A stretch of DNA of 64,000 nt from the NCBI GenBank assembly GCA_037974335.1, contig CM075760.1, positions 41,172,103 through 41,236,102 of the forward strand, written 5' to 3'. A program made the translations under genes and the position numbers. How positions within the stretch are numbered: position 1 is the first letter of the stretch; every line of letters starts with the position of its first letter. A model generated the notes under the pieces. That model was given only the letters and a program-made list of their open reading frames with translations, did not search any database and was not told the DNA's origin. This document shows positions 47,456-57,009 of the stretch, piece after piece. Source of the stretch: Prionace glauca (Eukaryota > Chordata > Chondrichthyes > Carcharhiniformes > Carcharhinidae).

Positions 47456-48140
47456 GTGATTTATTTGTATGCCTGATTACTTTTAATTGAAATCATACAA
47501 TTCAGTGAGAGAGTAAGGGTGATGTGAAAATCGTATAAAGGGGAACAGGAACAACAGCACACAATTGTGAAGGAAATATTCCATTAGAATAAGCAATTAA
47601 TCGACAGAGCGAGAAGGATTAGATTGTTTCAGGAGAATACTGAAAATACAACACCCTAACACCTCAGGATTGATAGTGAGTTTTGAAGAAATTCGGATTG
47701 TAGTGTAACACTTGGTCTCTTTGTTTGGGAAGGATCTACAAACTTCGGAGGGAATTTAATGAATGTTCTTCAAATAGAATCTTTAGATAAAATGATTGTT
47801 CTTTGGGAGGGGATTGAAGACCCATTGCCTATTTTCTCTAGACTAAAGTTAAAGGAATAAAGAGTGTACACAGTAGAGCTTATTATATTCTCAAAGGACT
47901 TTTTAAGACAAATTCGGGGTGTCTTTTTTAGAGTGGGAAGCCTGTAACTTGGAGTCAGATGTGCAGAAAACCTGTTCAGTCATTTGAACTGAGAAGAGGG
48001 GAAATTTCTTCAGTCAAAGCCATTGTGGTGAATGTCAGAATTCTGTGTATCAGACAGCAGTGGATAGACAGTGTTGAACGCATTCAAGATAACGTTTGAC
48101 AAAGGGCCATCTGGACTCGAATGTCAGCTCTTTTGTGGAG
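47456..48140. other. Unassigned intergenic
   Basis: AT-rich, no repeat family, V, J or RNA gene recognised. Confidence 0.4.
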
Positions 48141-48472
48141 AATCATAGAATCCTACAGTGCAGGAAGAGGCCCTTCGGCCCATCGAATTTGCACCAAACA
48201 CAATCCCAGCCTCGCCCTACCCACATATCATGCCCACCAATCCTTCTAACCTACGCATCCCTGGACACTAAGGGAAAATTTATTAGTATGGCCAATCAAC
48301 ATAACCCGCACATTTTTGGATTGTGGGAGGAGACCAGAGTACCTGGAGGAAACCCACGCAGACACGGGGAGAATTTGCAAACTCCACATAGACAGTGACC
48401 CGAGCCGGGAATCGAACACAGGTCCCTGGAGCTGTGAAGTAATAGTGCTACCATTGTGCTACCGTACCGTCC
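48141..48472 (-). repeat. HE1-like SINE, near full length
   Basis: Minus-strand copy with head near 48470 ('cggtagcacaatggtagcac' on that strand), core around 48340 and tail 'cctgcactgtaggattctat' at 48141. Confidence 0.85.
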
Positions 48473-48829
48473 TTTCCTGTCCTTACAGATGCTGTCAGAC
48501 CTGTTGAGATTTTCCAGCATTTTCTCTTTTGGTTTCAGATTCCAACATCCGCAGTAATTTGCTTTTACCCATCAGTTGGAACTATTGTTTCGATGTCTGT
48601 TTTTCTCAGGAAAGAAACGAGTAACATTTCACGTATCCCTTGAAACGGGGAACATGGTGGGTTGCATTTTTTTCCAGAGATTGGAGAAACACGAGGAGGA
48701 TTCAGTAAAGCTTTTTTTTTCAGTCACAACGAAGGCTTATATTAACCGTGCAATGAAGTTGTTGTAAAATTCCCCTAGTCTGGCGCCTGTTCTGATCAAT
48801 GCCCTGAACCAGCAGGTCCTTTCAGAATG

Positions 48830-48935
48830 CAGCAGGAACCCTGAACACCGGGAGGAAACCCGTGCAAACAGGAGGAGACCTTGCAAACTCCACACAGATA
48901 GTGACCCAAGCTAGGAATCGAATCACACTCTCTAC
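48830..48935 (-). repeat. HE1-like SINE fragment
   Basis: Core piece only ('aggaaacccgtgcaaacagg', 'agtgacccaagctaggaatc'). Confidence 0.6.
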
Positions 48936-49034
48936 TGTCGCTCTCTCTCACACACTCCACACTCGCTCTCTTTCACACATTCTCTCTCACGTGCTTTCTC
49001 TCTCTCTCTGACACATACACACTCTGTCTCACCC

Positions 49035-49365
49035 ACAAATCGCCTCTCTACACCTTCAGTGAAATCATATTTTTTTCAATAGTGAGGCGAGCAGCACTGT
49101 GCACAGCACTCCAGATGTGGCCTACCGAAAGCTTTTTATAACTCTAACATAACCCCGCTGTTTTAGTATTGTTTTTGCCCTAACTTTTAAAGACAATTGT
49201 CCCGTCTCCCCCTATTATCATGTCCTATCTCCTTCAGAGATTTGTGGATAAGGAATCAAATATTTCTGTTCATTTGAGCTTTCTAGTGTCCTGCCATTCA
49301 TTAAATACACACTTGTCTTGTTACTCCTCCCAACGTGCATTCACTCGCACTTTTCTGTATTCTGT
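49035..49365 (-). repeat. LINE fragment, left arm of a direct repeat around V2
   Basis: Closely resembles 50957-51290 in the same orientation (both begin 'cttcagtgaaatcatat' and include 'gtgtcctgccattcattaaa'). Old LINE sequence on the minus strand. Confidence 0.75.
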
Positions 49366-49496
49366 TCCTTGTTCCATTGATCTACCATCTGAACAAGTTG
49401 TCAATATCATCCGGCAACCTTTGACCTTCTTCCTCACTATTAGTCATTCTGTCAACCTTTGTGCCATGAGAAAACGTACATACCTACCATCCTCCA

Positions 49497-49519
49497 CACA
49501 CACACACACACACACACAG
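49497..49519. repeat. (CA)n at the truncation point of V2
   Basis: A pure CA run stands where the V2 leader should be. Homology to the V1 unit resumes just to its right. Confidence 0.85.
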
Positions 49520-49699
49520 TGAGAGAGTGAGGAGGATGTCTGTTTACCCCAATGAATACCATTCAAACTAACCCACATTGTGTGGATTGGATATAAAGCT
49601 GTCCCAGTCCATCCCAATTACAGACACTGTTTGGGGTTTTAGCTCCATTGTGTGGTTCAGCTCTGATGGCCCATTAAACTCTCTGTGTTTAATTTCCAG

Positions 49700-50047
49700 A
49701 ATCTTTCAGTGGGTCAGTGACACAGAGCCCAGCAGCGGTGACCAGGAAGGAATGTCAGTCTCTCACCATCACCTGTGTTTTCAAAGCTGATTATTCTAGT
49801 TTGGAGGGCGGACATTTCTTTAGACAAACACAGAGCGGGAAAGAATGGGAGCGGATCTCCAGCGGAGAGAGATTTGTTGTGTCCGTGAATAAAGCACAAA
49901 ATACATTTTCGCTGGAAATTCGGGATGTGAGAGTTGAAGACACCGCCATCTATTACTGTAAAGCTCAGTATAAACATCAATGCGGGAGTAGTGTTTCGAA
50001 AGCGGGTTATGCAGACGGACCTGGGACGGTGGTGAATATCACAGCTG
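49700..50047 (+). CDS. Germline-joined NAR-type V2, leaderless
   Basis: A NAR-type V exon closely related to V1, already joined to a J-like end. It reads SFSGSVTQSPAAVTRK, FFRQTQSGKEWERIS, VSVNKAQNTFSLEI and DTAIYYCKA, then a CDR3-like stretch QYKHQCGSSVSKAGYAD and GPGTVVNITAG. No heptamer or nonamer separates the parts. It has an acceptor (TTAATTTCCAG) and a donor (CTGGTAAGTG), both phase 1, so it is a symmetrical cassette exon of 348 bases. The leader is missing: only 'gtctgtttacccc' remains after the CA run, and its donor is changed. Extra cysteines occur in FR1 (KECQSL) and CDR3 (HQC). No stop in frame. It may be a relic, or a fixed second V domain. Confidence 0.88.
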
Positions 50048-50640
50048 GTAAGTGACTCCAAGCCGAAATATGTTACAGAATTAGTAGGTTCATGTCCGCA
50101 CTGTGGAGTTGGTGATGTGGTGGTAGTGTAATTGTGTTAGTATTTCTGTGACCCAGATCAGTGCTCTGTCTGCACACGGTCAAATCTCACCAGGGCAGCT
50201 GGTGCACTTTAATGGAAATTTATGTCAGCAACTGGAACTAAAGGCCAATCTCAGTGTGGCGATGATAAACTGTTACGGATAGAAATCTGCCGTTTCAGCT
50301 GGTGAAGTAAATATGCTCATTAGTATAAAACAATATAGTTTACTTTTATATGCTGTCTGAAATGATGCTGAGCGAGGCACTGAGTAGAAAGAAATTGTTG
50401 TGGCTCCGAATGTGGAATACCCAGGTATTCTACTTGGCTGTGACATGGCACCGGAAATGCCCATGGCAAATCCAATCCTCCCATTGTCCCCTGATTGGCC
50501 ATTTAAGTTGGCAATTACTTCCAAGGTCATTCCACTTATTAAAGATTGCTTCTGTTACTGTTTTTCTAAGATGAAGAATGTTCCATGTTGCCTTCCTTGC
50601 CCGTTGATACAGCATAGTTGAAATATGCTATCATTGAGTT
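50048..50640. other. Downstream of V2, nothing recognised
   Basis: No RSS, D or repeat family recognised. Confidence 0.4.
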
Positions 50641-51300
50641 ATATAACATGGATTAGGCCCTTCAGCTTATCAAGTCATTACCAACAAAATCTTCATTAAT
50701 TCCACCTTCCAGCACTAGGCCCATAGCCTTAAATATTTTAAAAGTTCATCTACATCCTCCATCTCCTTATCTAAATATATGCAGCCTGTTTATTGACCCT
50801 TCAACTATGGGGAGCATTTGCTTCCCATCTACCCTGTCAACCCCTGTATAAAATTACAGACCTCAAAGAGGGTCTCTGCTCTGAAGAGCACAATGTAAGC
50901 TTATCCTGGGCTCTCCTTGAAGTTCAAATGCTCCATCGTAGGCGACATCATGGTGAATCTCCTCTGTTCCCCTTCAGTGAAATCATATCCTTTCAATAGT
51001 GAGGCGACCAGCACTGTACACAGTACTCCAGATGTGGCCTATCGAAAGCTTTTACAGCTCTAACATTACCCCGCTGTTTTAATAATATATGCCATGACTT
51101 ATTAAGACGATTGCCACGTCTGCCTTTATTATAATGTTCTATCGCATTCAGTGATGTGTGGACAAGGAATCAAATCTTTCTGTTCATTTGAGCTTTCCAG
51201 TGTCCTGCCATTCATTAAATACTCCCTTGTCTTGTTACTTCTCCCAACGTGCATCCCCTTGCAATTTTCAGGATTAAGTTCCATCTGCCAATGACCTGCA
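50641..51300 (-). repeat. Old LINE fragment, includes right arm of direct repeat
   Basis: Minus-strand LINE-like text ('taggcccttcagcttatcaa', then 'ctccatctccttatctaaat'). The part 50957-51290 repeats 49035-49365. Confidence 0.65.
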
Positions 51301-52875
51301 TTTCACCCCTCCCGTTACCCTCAATATTAAAGCATTACTCCTCTATTTTCAACACCACTTGGAAGAGGAAATGATTGTGGTGATAAACGCAATGGAGCCC
51401 AATCTGGAACATTCTGAAAAGATTTTAACAGAAACATATGAAAAATGACTTATATCTTTGAAATAAGTGAACCAATGATTACCATATCAGATTCCATACT
51501 GAAAATGATTGCGCTGTGAGAAGATATTAAGTATGCAAATATACTGCCTTCTCAAGAGTTCAGAAACATTCAACAGAAAATATTCTCCGGAGGTTTGACA
51601 AAGCGGATTCTGGGCATGTGTCCAGGCAGGGACGCCTTTAGCTTTGGGTCACAGATTTTAAATAATTGTCAATAATTGAGAAGATAAATTCCTTTGGTCA
51701 TTCCATTTATGAGAATCTGAGAAGTGTATGTGTCAGAGAACTGTGAATGCTCAGTGGTTTTGTGTATTCAAGGCAAATACGGACAAGGTTTTGCAAATTA
51801 AAATGATTTTTTTTAACTGGATAAGTTCAGGAATGTGTTGGTGAGTTAGCCCCAACTTTGTTGAAAACAGGGATGTTTTTAGAGTTCCCTCTTTCAGTTC
51901 TTAAGTGTGTATCTCTCGAAAGTTAAAGAGCCTAGGTCACATTTTCTCTGGAAGGTAAAGAGAGAAGAGAACAATTCATAAAAACATTTAAATTCTGATT
52001 GTTTAATGTGTGGGTGTTGACCAGTTCTTTATTTGTATGTGAGATTAGAACAATTTATACACGGTCATCACTAATAAAACTAATACACAGATTGGGGGTA
52101 ATAACTGTGTGCTGGATTGTCAGAACTTGTCACAGTTGGAGAAGGTAGTTTTGTTGCATTTGTGGGACATCTTGAACATACAGGGGGAAGAAGGTAATAG
52201 ATCTACAAAGGGAGCTGGATGTAAATATCAACTAAATTTCTGGATGGAGGAGGCCGGTCTGGATAAATTTGCAACATAAATCAGTTGGGCCAAATGGTAT
52301 AATCTATTTCGGTAGACTCTTAAGACTTAGAGCAAACCCTGCCCGAAGAACCAGGGAGAGAACGTTAATGTGCAGAAAGTATTGAAATTGTCAGAGAGCC
52401 GGAAGAGGCCGTTCCCAGTGTGTAACTGTAAAACCACTGTGGATACTGAACAAACTGAACCTAACAGACAACTGAGAGCCTTGGAGACAAGTTCCCACAA
52501 TTACAAGACACCAAATAACAGATTGTGAATATAGAAATAAAATGAAACTGGCTAAATAATTCTATTTTAATGGAAAGGGAGAACAATACTTTACATAGAA
52601 AGAAGATAAACACATTGGTGAAAAGGCAAACATAAACTCCCGGGAAGTTTTAAACCGATATAAATTAATGACATTTGACCATCGATGTGCAGCGTCGTTC
52701 AGTCCCTTTGAATTTGATAAATCACAATAATGGTCTGTTGGATCTTGCTGTGCTCGGTTGTGGAACACGTCTGGGTTATCCTCGGATGATCATTTCTGGA
52801 AAAAAGATTGCTTCACTGATCATAAAATGTTCCCTAGTGCTTTTCTGACAATAAGAAAAGTAGAAACTGAATTGT
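51301..52875. other. Unassigned intergenic, 1.6 kb
   Basis: AT-rich sequence with no recognised exon, RSS or repeat, apart from 'ttgggccaaatggtataatc' near 52284, a possible retroposon tail. Confidence 0.45.
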
Positions 52876-53120
52876 ACTCTACATCATGGGATCATGCAAC
52901 GCGGAAGAATGGCATTCGGCCCTTCTGGTAGATGCTGCCCCTTTATAAATGAAATCTAATTCTTCCTAACCCTATTAAAATTTCCCCATTACCCTGTTTG
53001 CCTTTCCTGTGCTGGTACTTGATCATAACCAGTTGGTAATGACCAACTGCTCATTCACTGTTGAATCTGTTGTCACCACTCATCATGACAATGCATTCCA
53101 GATCAGTAGTACCATTTCAG
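52876..53120 (-). repeat. Eroded LINE-type fragment
   Basis: 'ggcattcggcccttctggta' and 'cactcatcatgacaatgcat' follow the order of LINE 3' ends on the minus strand. It occupies the place where a leader for the next V would be. Confidence 0.45.
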
Positions 53121-53269
53121 TCCTCGCTGGTTTGTATCGTAATAACGGTGAATATAGTTCCATCAGATATAATAGAGTTACAATACCGCAAATGAAGACA
53201 TGTTCCTGTGATTCCCATAGTGCATGATAAAAAAGTGGATAAAATATCCTTTTTTTTTTAATCCTCCAG

Positions 53270-53575
53270 ATTCCAGTTCCCTGGTGTCCAAGAATCCGCC
53301 TCTCCAAACCTCTGCTACAGGCAACACAGTTACTCTAAGATGTGGATATTCAGGGTTATGTCAGTACACAGTATACTGGTACAGTCAAACCCCAGGGCAG
53401 GCTCCGGAATTATTGCATCAGGCACACACTTCAGGAGGGGACAACAAAGAAAATGTTGCCGGAGACAGAATTTCTGCTTCTACCGATTCTAGCCAGAAAA
53501 TCGGCCAGTTAACAATCTCCAAACTGCAACTGAGCGTCTCGGCTGTTTATTACTGTGCACTGAGTCAACACACAG
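53270..53575 (+). CDS. Delta-type TCR V, candidate supporting V of NAR-TCR
   Basis: A TCR V exon without a recognisable leader. After TTTTAATCCTCCAG it reads in phase 1 DSSSLVSKNPPLQTSATGN, VTLRCGYSG, YWYSQTPGQAPELL, DRISASTDSS, LTISKLQLSVSAVYYCALS. The WYxQxPGxxPELL and AVYYCALS motifs are delta/alpha-type. CDR1 has an extra Cys (SGLCQYT). In NAR-TCR the supporting V lacks a leader because it is spliced behind a NAR V-D-J; phase and lack of leader fit here. A 23-bp-spacer RSS follows, so it can still rearrange. The frame is intact. Confidence 0.87.
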
Positions 53576-53760
53576 CACAGTGATACAGAACACAGAGAGA
53601 GAGGTACAGAAACCTCAACATGGTGAGAATTATAGCCATAGTGATACAGAACAGGGAGAGAGAGTGGTACAGAAACCTGAACATGGTGAGAATTATAGGC
53701 ACAGTGATACAGAACACAGAGAGAGCGGTACAGAAATATGAACATGATGAGGATTATATT
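53574..53760 (+). repeat. Three tandem ~62-bp units each containing an RSS-like signal
   Basis: The RSS of the supporting V and its flank are repeated twice more. Copy 2: CATAGTG (53637), 25-bp spacer, ACAGAAACC. Copy 3: CACAGTG (53700-53706), 23-bp spacer, ACAGAAATA. Intervening text 'aacatggtgagaattatag' is shared. Confidence 0.85.
53576..53614 (+). other. RSS of supporting V (23-bp spacer)
   Basis: CACAGTG (53576-53582), exact 23-bp spacer, ACAGAAACC (53606-53614). Confidence 0.9.
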
Positions 53761-53993
53761 GTGGTACCATAGTAGCTGAATCTTCCTTAACTCCCGTGCA
53801 ATAACCTCCCAGTCCCTAAGGAGAACACTAAGCTCTCTCAATTGCACCCCCTCCCCTCCACAGCAATCCCCACCACCGCCTTCCATCCCCACAGTGATAT
53901 TCACTGAGTGTACACCATTACTGGTCTGAACCAACCCAACTGGGACACGACAGAGGGACAGAGAGAGGTGGACGAGACCACAATAGATTTTGT

Positions 53994-54076
53994 TATGGAA
54001 TCAAAGGGTGTGTGACATATGGAGAGACTAGAAAGCTCATCTTTGGCAATGGAACCAGGCTGATTGTGGAACCCAG
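53994..54076 (+). CDS. TCR J-like segment with degraded RSS
   Basis: From about 54015 reads YGETRKLIFGNGTRLIVEP, a canonical FGXG J motif, and ends CCCA before GTAAGT in phase 1. Upstream, AGATTTTGT is nonamer-like and GTGTGTG (54008-54014) keeps only the last four bases of the CACTGTG heptamer; the spacer is 12-14 bases depending on alignment. No D was found between it and the supporting V, 440 bases away. It may be a usable J, or a relic. Confidence 0.75.
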
Positions 54077-54415
54077 TAAGTAACTAATTCTGGATAATGA
54101 TTACTCAACATGTTATTTTTCCCCATGACTTCTTTGAGACATACAGTCGCTGTGTTATTTCAATTATCACTGTATTTTTTTGAATGGAAGTGGTGAGTAG
54201 TTCTCACCGGGAATCCAAAGAACAGCTTCACTGGGCATTGAGATAGAGCAGATGAGAGTTTTATTGTTTCCACAATTCAGGATTGTTTCCTTAAAACATT
54301 TAACTGGCCTTTAATATGAAACTCACCTGGTAGCTGGCAAGGAGATGTGTTACTGAAATGGTTGTGTGTAATGTAATTAAATGATATATTGATAGACAGT
54401 TAGAAGAGGCCCACT
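54077..54415. other. Downstream of J-like segment
   Basis: No constant exon or repeat recognised. Confidence 0.4.
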
Positions 54416-55120
54416 CCGATTGAGTCATAGAGATAGAGAACACTGTAAAACTCGCTTCAGCCTAATGAGGGGCAGAACTAATGTAGTCAGGAAGATACTT
54501 ATCCCCGTTTTAGAGGGATCAATGAGAAATGTTTTTTTCGGTGGGGCGGGGGTGGGGGGCTGGTGGGGAGGAGGCATTGATTTAAGGTACGGGATAGGAG
54601 ATATGAGGGACATCTGGAACTCACTATCTGGTAGGGTCGCAGTTACAGAGACCCTCACAACACTTGGTTATGCACTTTTGATTCCATATTATACACAGTA
54701 ATAGGCCAAGTGCTGGAAATGGGATTAGAGAAGTCAGTTGGGTTGTCTTTGGACAGAGCAGACATGAAGGGCCGAAGGGCCTTAGATGTGCTGTAGACTT
54801 CTATTTTATTCCCTGTTGGGAGAGTCTAGGACCAGAGGCTAAATCCCAGAGTAAGGCGTTGCTGAATTAAAGAGAGCGAAAATGAAGAATTTCTTCCATC
54901 AGATGGTATCGAATCTGCGGACTTCTTTATCACAGATGGCTGTATAGGGCTGCCGTTAAGTACTTTCAGTGCTGGGTTAGGCAGATTTTTAATCTGCACG
55001 AAAACAAAGGTGATGGGGATATTGTTGGGAACATGGAGTTGAGGATTATCACATCAGATCAGTCGCGATCTCATTGAATAATGGATGGGCCGAGTGGCCT
55101 CCTTCTATACAGAGAAAAGG
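54416..55120 (+). repeat. LINE 3' fragments, divergent
   Basis: Two overlapping eroded CR1-type ends: one to 'agggccgaagggccttagat' near 54770, one from 'agaatttcttccatcagatg' to 'gatgggccgagtggcctcct'. Confidence 0.65.
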
Positions 55121-55132
55121 GAAAAAGTGTAT

Positions 55133-55438
55133 CCTAGAATCGCTACAGTACAGAACGAGGCCATTCAGCCCATCGAGTCTGTACCCACCCGAATTCCACA
55201 CAGGCCCGATCTCCACATATTTACCCGATTAAACCCATGACTTTACGGTCAATTTAGCTTGGCCAATCAACCTAACCCGCCATCCTTGGACTCTGAGAGG
55301 AAACTGGAGCACCCGGGCGAAACCCACAGGGAGAACACGCGCACTCCACCCAGAGAGTGAGCCGAGGCCGGAATTGAACCTGGGTCTTTGGCGCTGTGAG
55401 GCAGTAATGTTAGCTATTGTGCTACAGTGCCGCCCTCC
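55133..55438 (-). repeat. HE1-like SINE, near full length
   Basis: Minus-strand copy from head near 55438 to tail 'tctgtactgtagcgattcta' at 55133. Confidence 0.85.
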
Positions 55439-55498
55439 ATCAATTTCTTGTCCAAATATTGTTCTCTTTAAAATATTTTTAAAAGCACAGCGGGAACT

Positions 55499-55797
55499 AA
55501 GTGTGTGTGTTTGTGTGTGTCAGTGTGTGTGTGTGTGAGTGTGTGTGTGCATGTGTGCGTGTGTCTGTGTGTGAGTGTGAGTGTGTTTGTGCATGTGTGC
55601 GTGTGTCTGTGTGTGAGTGTGAGTGTGTGTGTGTGTTTGTGTGTGTTGTCTATATTGGTCTGTGCATGTGTGTGTGTCTACTTATGTGCATGGGCGTGTG
55701 TGCGTGGACATGTGTGTGTGAGCATATGTGTGCAGGCATGTGTGTTGGACATGTGTGCGTAGGCTTGTGTGCATGTGCCTGTGTGTGTGTGTATGTC

Positions 55798-55828
<31 letters not shown>

Positions 55829-55830
55829 CA
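55499..55830. repeat. (GT)n microsatellite
   Basis: TGTGTG runs with GTGAGTGTG variants. It replaces the 5' half of the V remnant that follows; an open frame across the repeat joins the V fragment by chance. Confidence 0.9.
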
Positions 55831-55872
55831 AGCGTCACTCCTCAGACTTTTCTTTGCCCCCCTTTTTTACAG

Positions 55873-56078
55873 GCCTTTACAGATCTTTACTGGTACAGAG
55901 AGCATACGGACCAGGCTCCGCATTTTATTTTGTACCGAGACAGAAGCAACAGAAAAGACGCAGATTTTGCCAAGGGAAAATTCGAGGCCGATCAGGCAAA
56001 TGCAGAAAATAAATTTCCTTTAACGCTTACTCGAGCAGAAATCCAAGATACCGCTGTCTATTTCTGTGCGTTGAGCGA
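55873..56078 (+). pseudogene. 5'-truncated delta-type V
   Basis: Retains FR2 to CDR3 of a TCR V: DLYWYREHTDQAPHFILYRD, then KFPLTLTRAEIQDTAVYFCALS. Leader, FR1 with the first Cys, and CDR1 are gone; the (GT)n repeat takes their place, though a TTTTTTACAG acceptor-like string precedes the remnant. Frame is open. A near-consensus RSS survives, so it could recombine but not make a normal V domain. Confidence 0.85.
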
Positions 56079-56117
56079 CACGGAGATTTAAAACTCATCT
56101 ATCGCTGTACAAAAACC
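56079..56117 (+). other. RSS of truncated V (23-bp spacer)
   Basis: Heptamer CACGGAG (two mismatches to consensus), 23-bp spacer, perfect nonamer ACAAAAACC (56109-56117). Confidence 0.8.
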
Positions 56118-56677
56118 TTATCAAACAGAACTGGCGCAGATGGTGTCGCCAGTTCAAGTTCTATCTGCGGTTCTGTGTTAACTGTTACATTTCTGAATTC
56201 TATCGCGTCTAATTCAGGAAACTGTGGGTTCCGGTCTCCCTCCAGAGACATTCCAGCTGCCACTTACACTGCCAGTCCTAATAGAGTTCGAGCGTCTCCG
56301 CAGTGAATAGCTCAGATAAAGTATAAAGAGAGGATTCGCCTGGCCTTCCTGGAGGATCTTAAACACTTCACTGCACTGGGATCTAAAACAACCCAATTCT
56401 CCAAGACATTTACACCTCCGTCGACAAGCTACAGCAGATGATCACGTTACGCGGAATCTTGCTCTGTTCACGACGGCTCTTTCCTACATTCAAATAGCGA
56501 CTGCACTTCAGATTTATTTCATATTTGTTGCGAACAGGCTGGATGGACTCGGCCGTCTTTCTCTGTCTGTCATTGTTGGTAGCAAGAGAAAATAATGCGA
56601 CTTGCGGGGGCCTGGAAACATCTTTTTCAGTTTTCCACTGAACAATCACCCAAACAATACTTAGTACTATTTTCTAT
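56118..56677. other. Unassigned, between opposed V remnants
   Basis: Nothing recognised on either strand. Confidence 0.4.
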
Positions 56678-56684
56678 TATTGTG

Positions 56685-56990
56685 AGTCCCCTGGCGCAGT
56701 AATAAACAGCGGCGTTGGTCGGCTGCAGGCCCATGATGGGTAACATTGTGGTGGAGTCTGACAGCTGGAGGTCTGAAGCAAAACGGTTTCCTAACGCCGA
56801 GCCTTTCCATTCCAGAACATCTCAAGGCCATCTCCACACAACAAACTGGGCCTCTTTCGCTGGTTGCTGCAGGCACCAATATACATACTACCTTTCTTCT
56901 GTAATGCTATAGATACACTTTATAGTCACGGCTTCACTTTCTTTCACGCTCACTGATGGCCGGGACTGAGTAACTGAATCTCCAGCACTT
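56685..56990 (-). pseudogene. TCR alpha/delta-type V pseudogene, inverted
   Basis: Minus strand reads GDSVTQSRPSVSVKESEAVT, IKC, then YVYWCLQQPAKEAQFVV, RFASDLQLSDSTTMLP and NAAVYYCARG. Two in-frame stops lie in CDR1 and after FR2. CACAATA (56678-56684) is a poor heptamer and no nonamer follows at 12 or 23 bases. The SVTQS start and LQQPAKEAQFVV suggest TCR rather than Ig VH. Host V gene, non-functional. Confidence 0.8.
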
Positions 56991-57009
56991 TGATCTGCAC
57001 TGTGTTCAG

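Noticed and set aside
53890-53920. CACAGTG with TGTACACCA as a 3' RSS of a D segment
   Set aside because: The nonamer matches poorly at 12 and is absent at 23, and no heptamer pairs to its left.
55501-56091. 196-codon frame read as a secreted Cys/Val-rich protein fused to a V domain
   Set aside because: The first two thirds are a (GT)n repeat; only the end is a V fragment.
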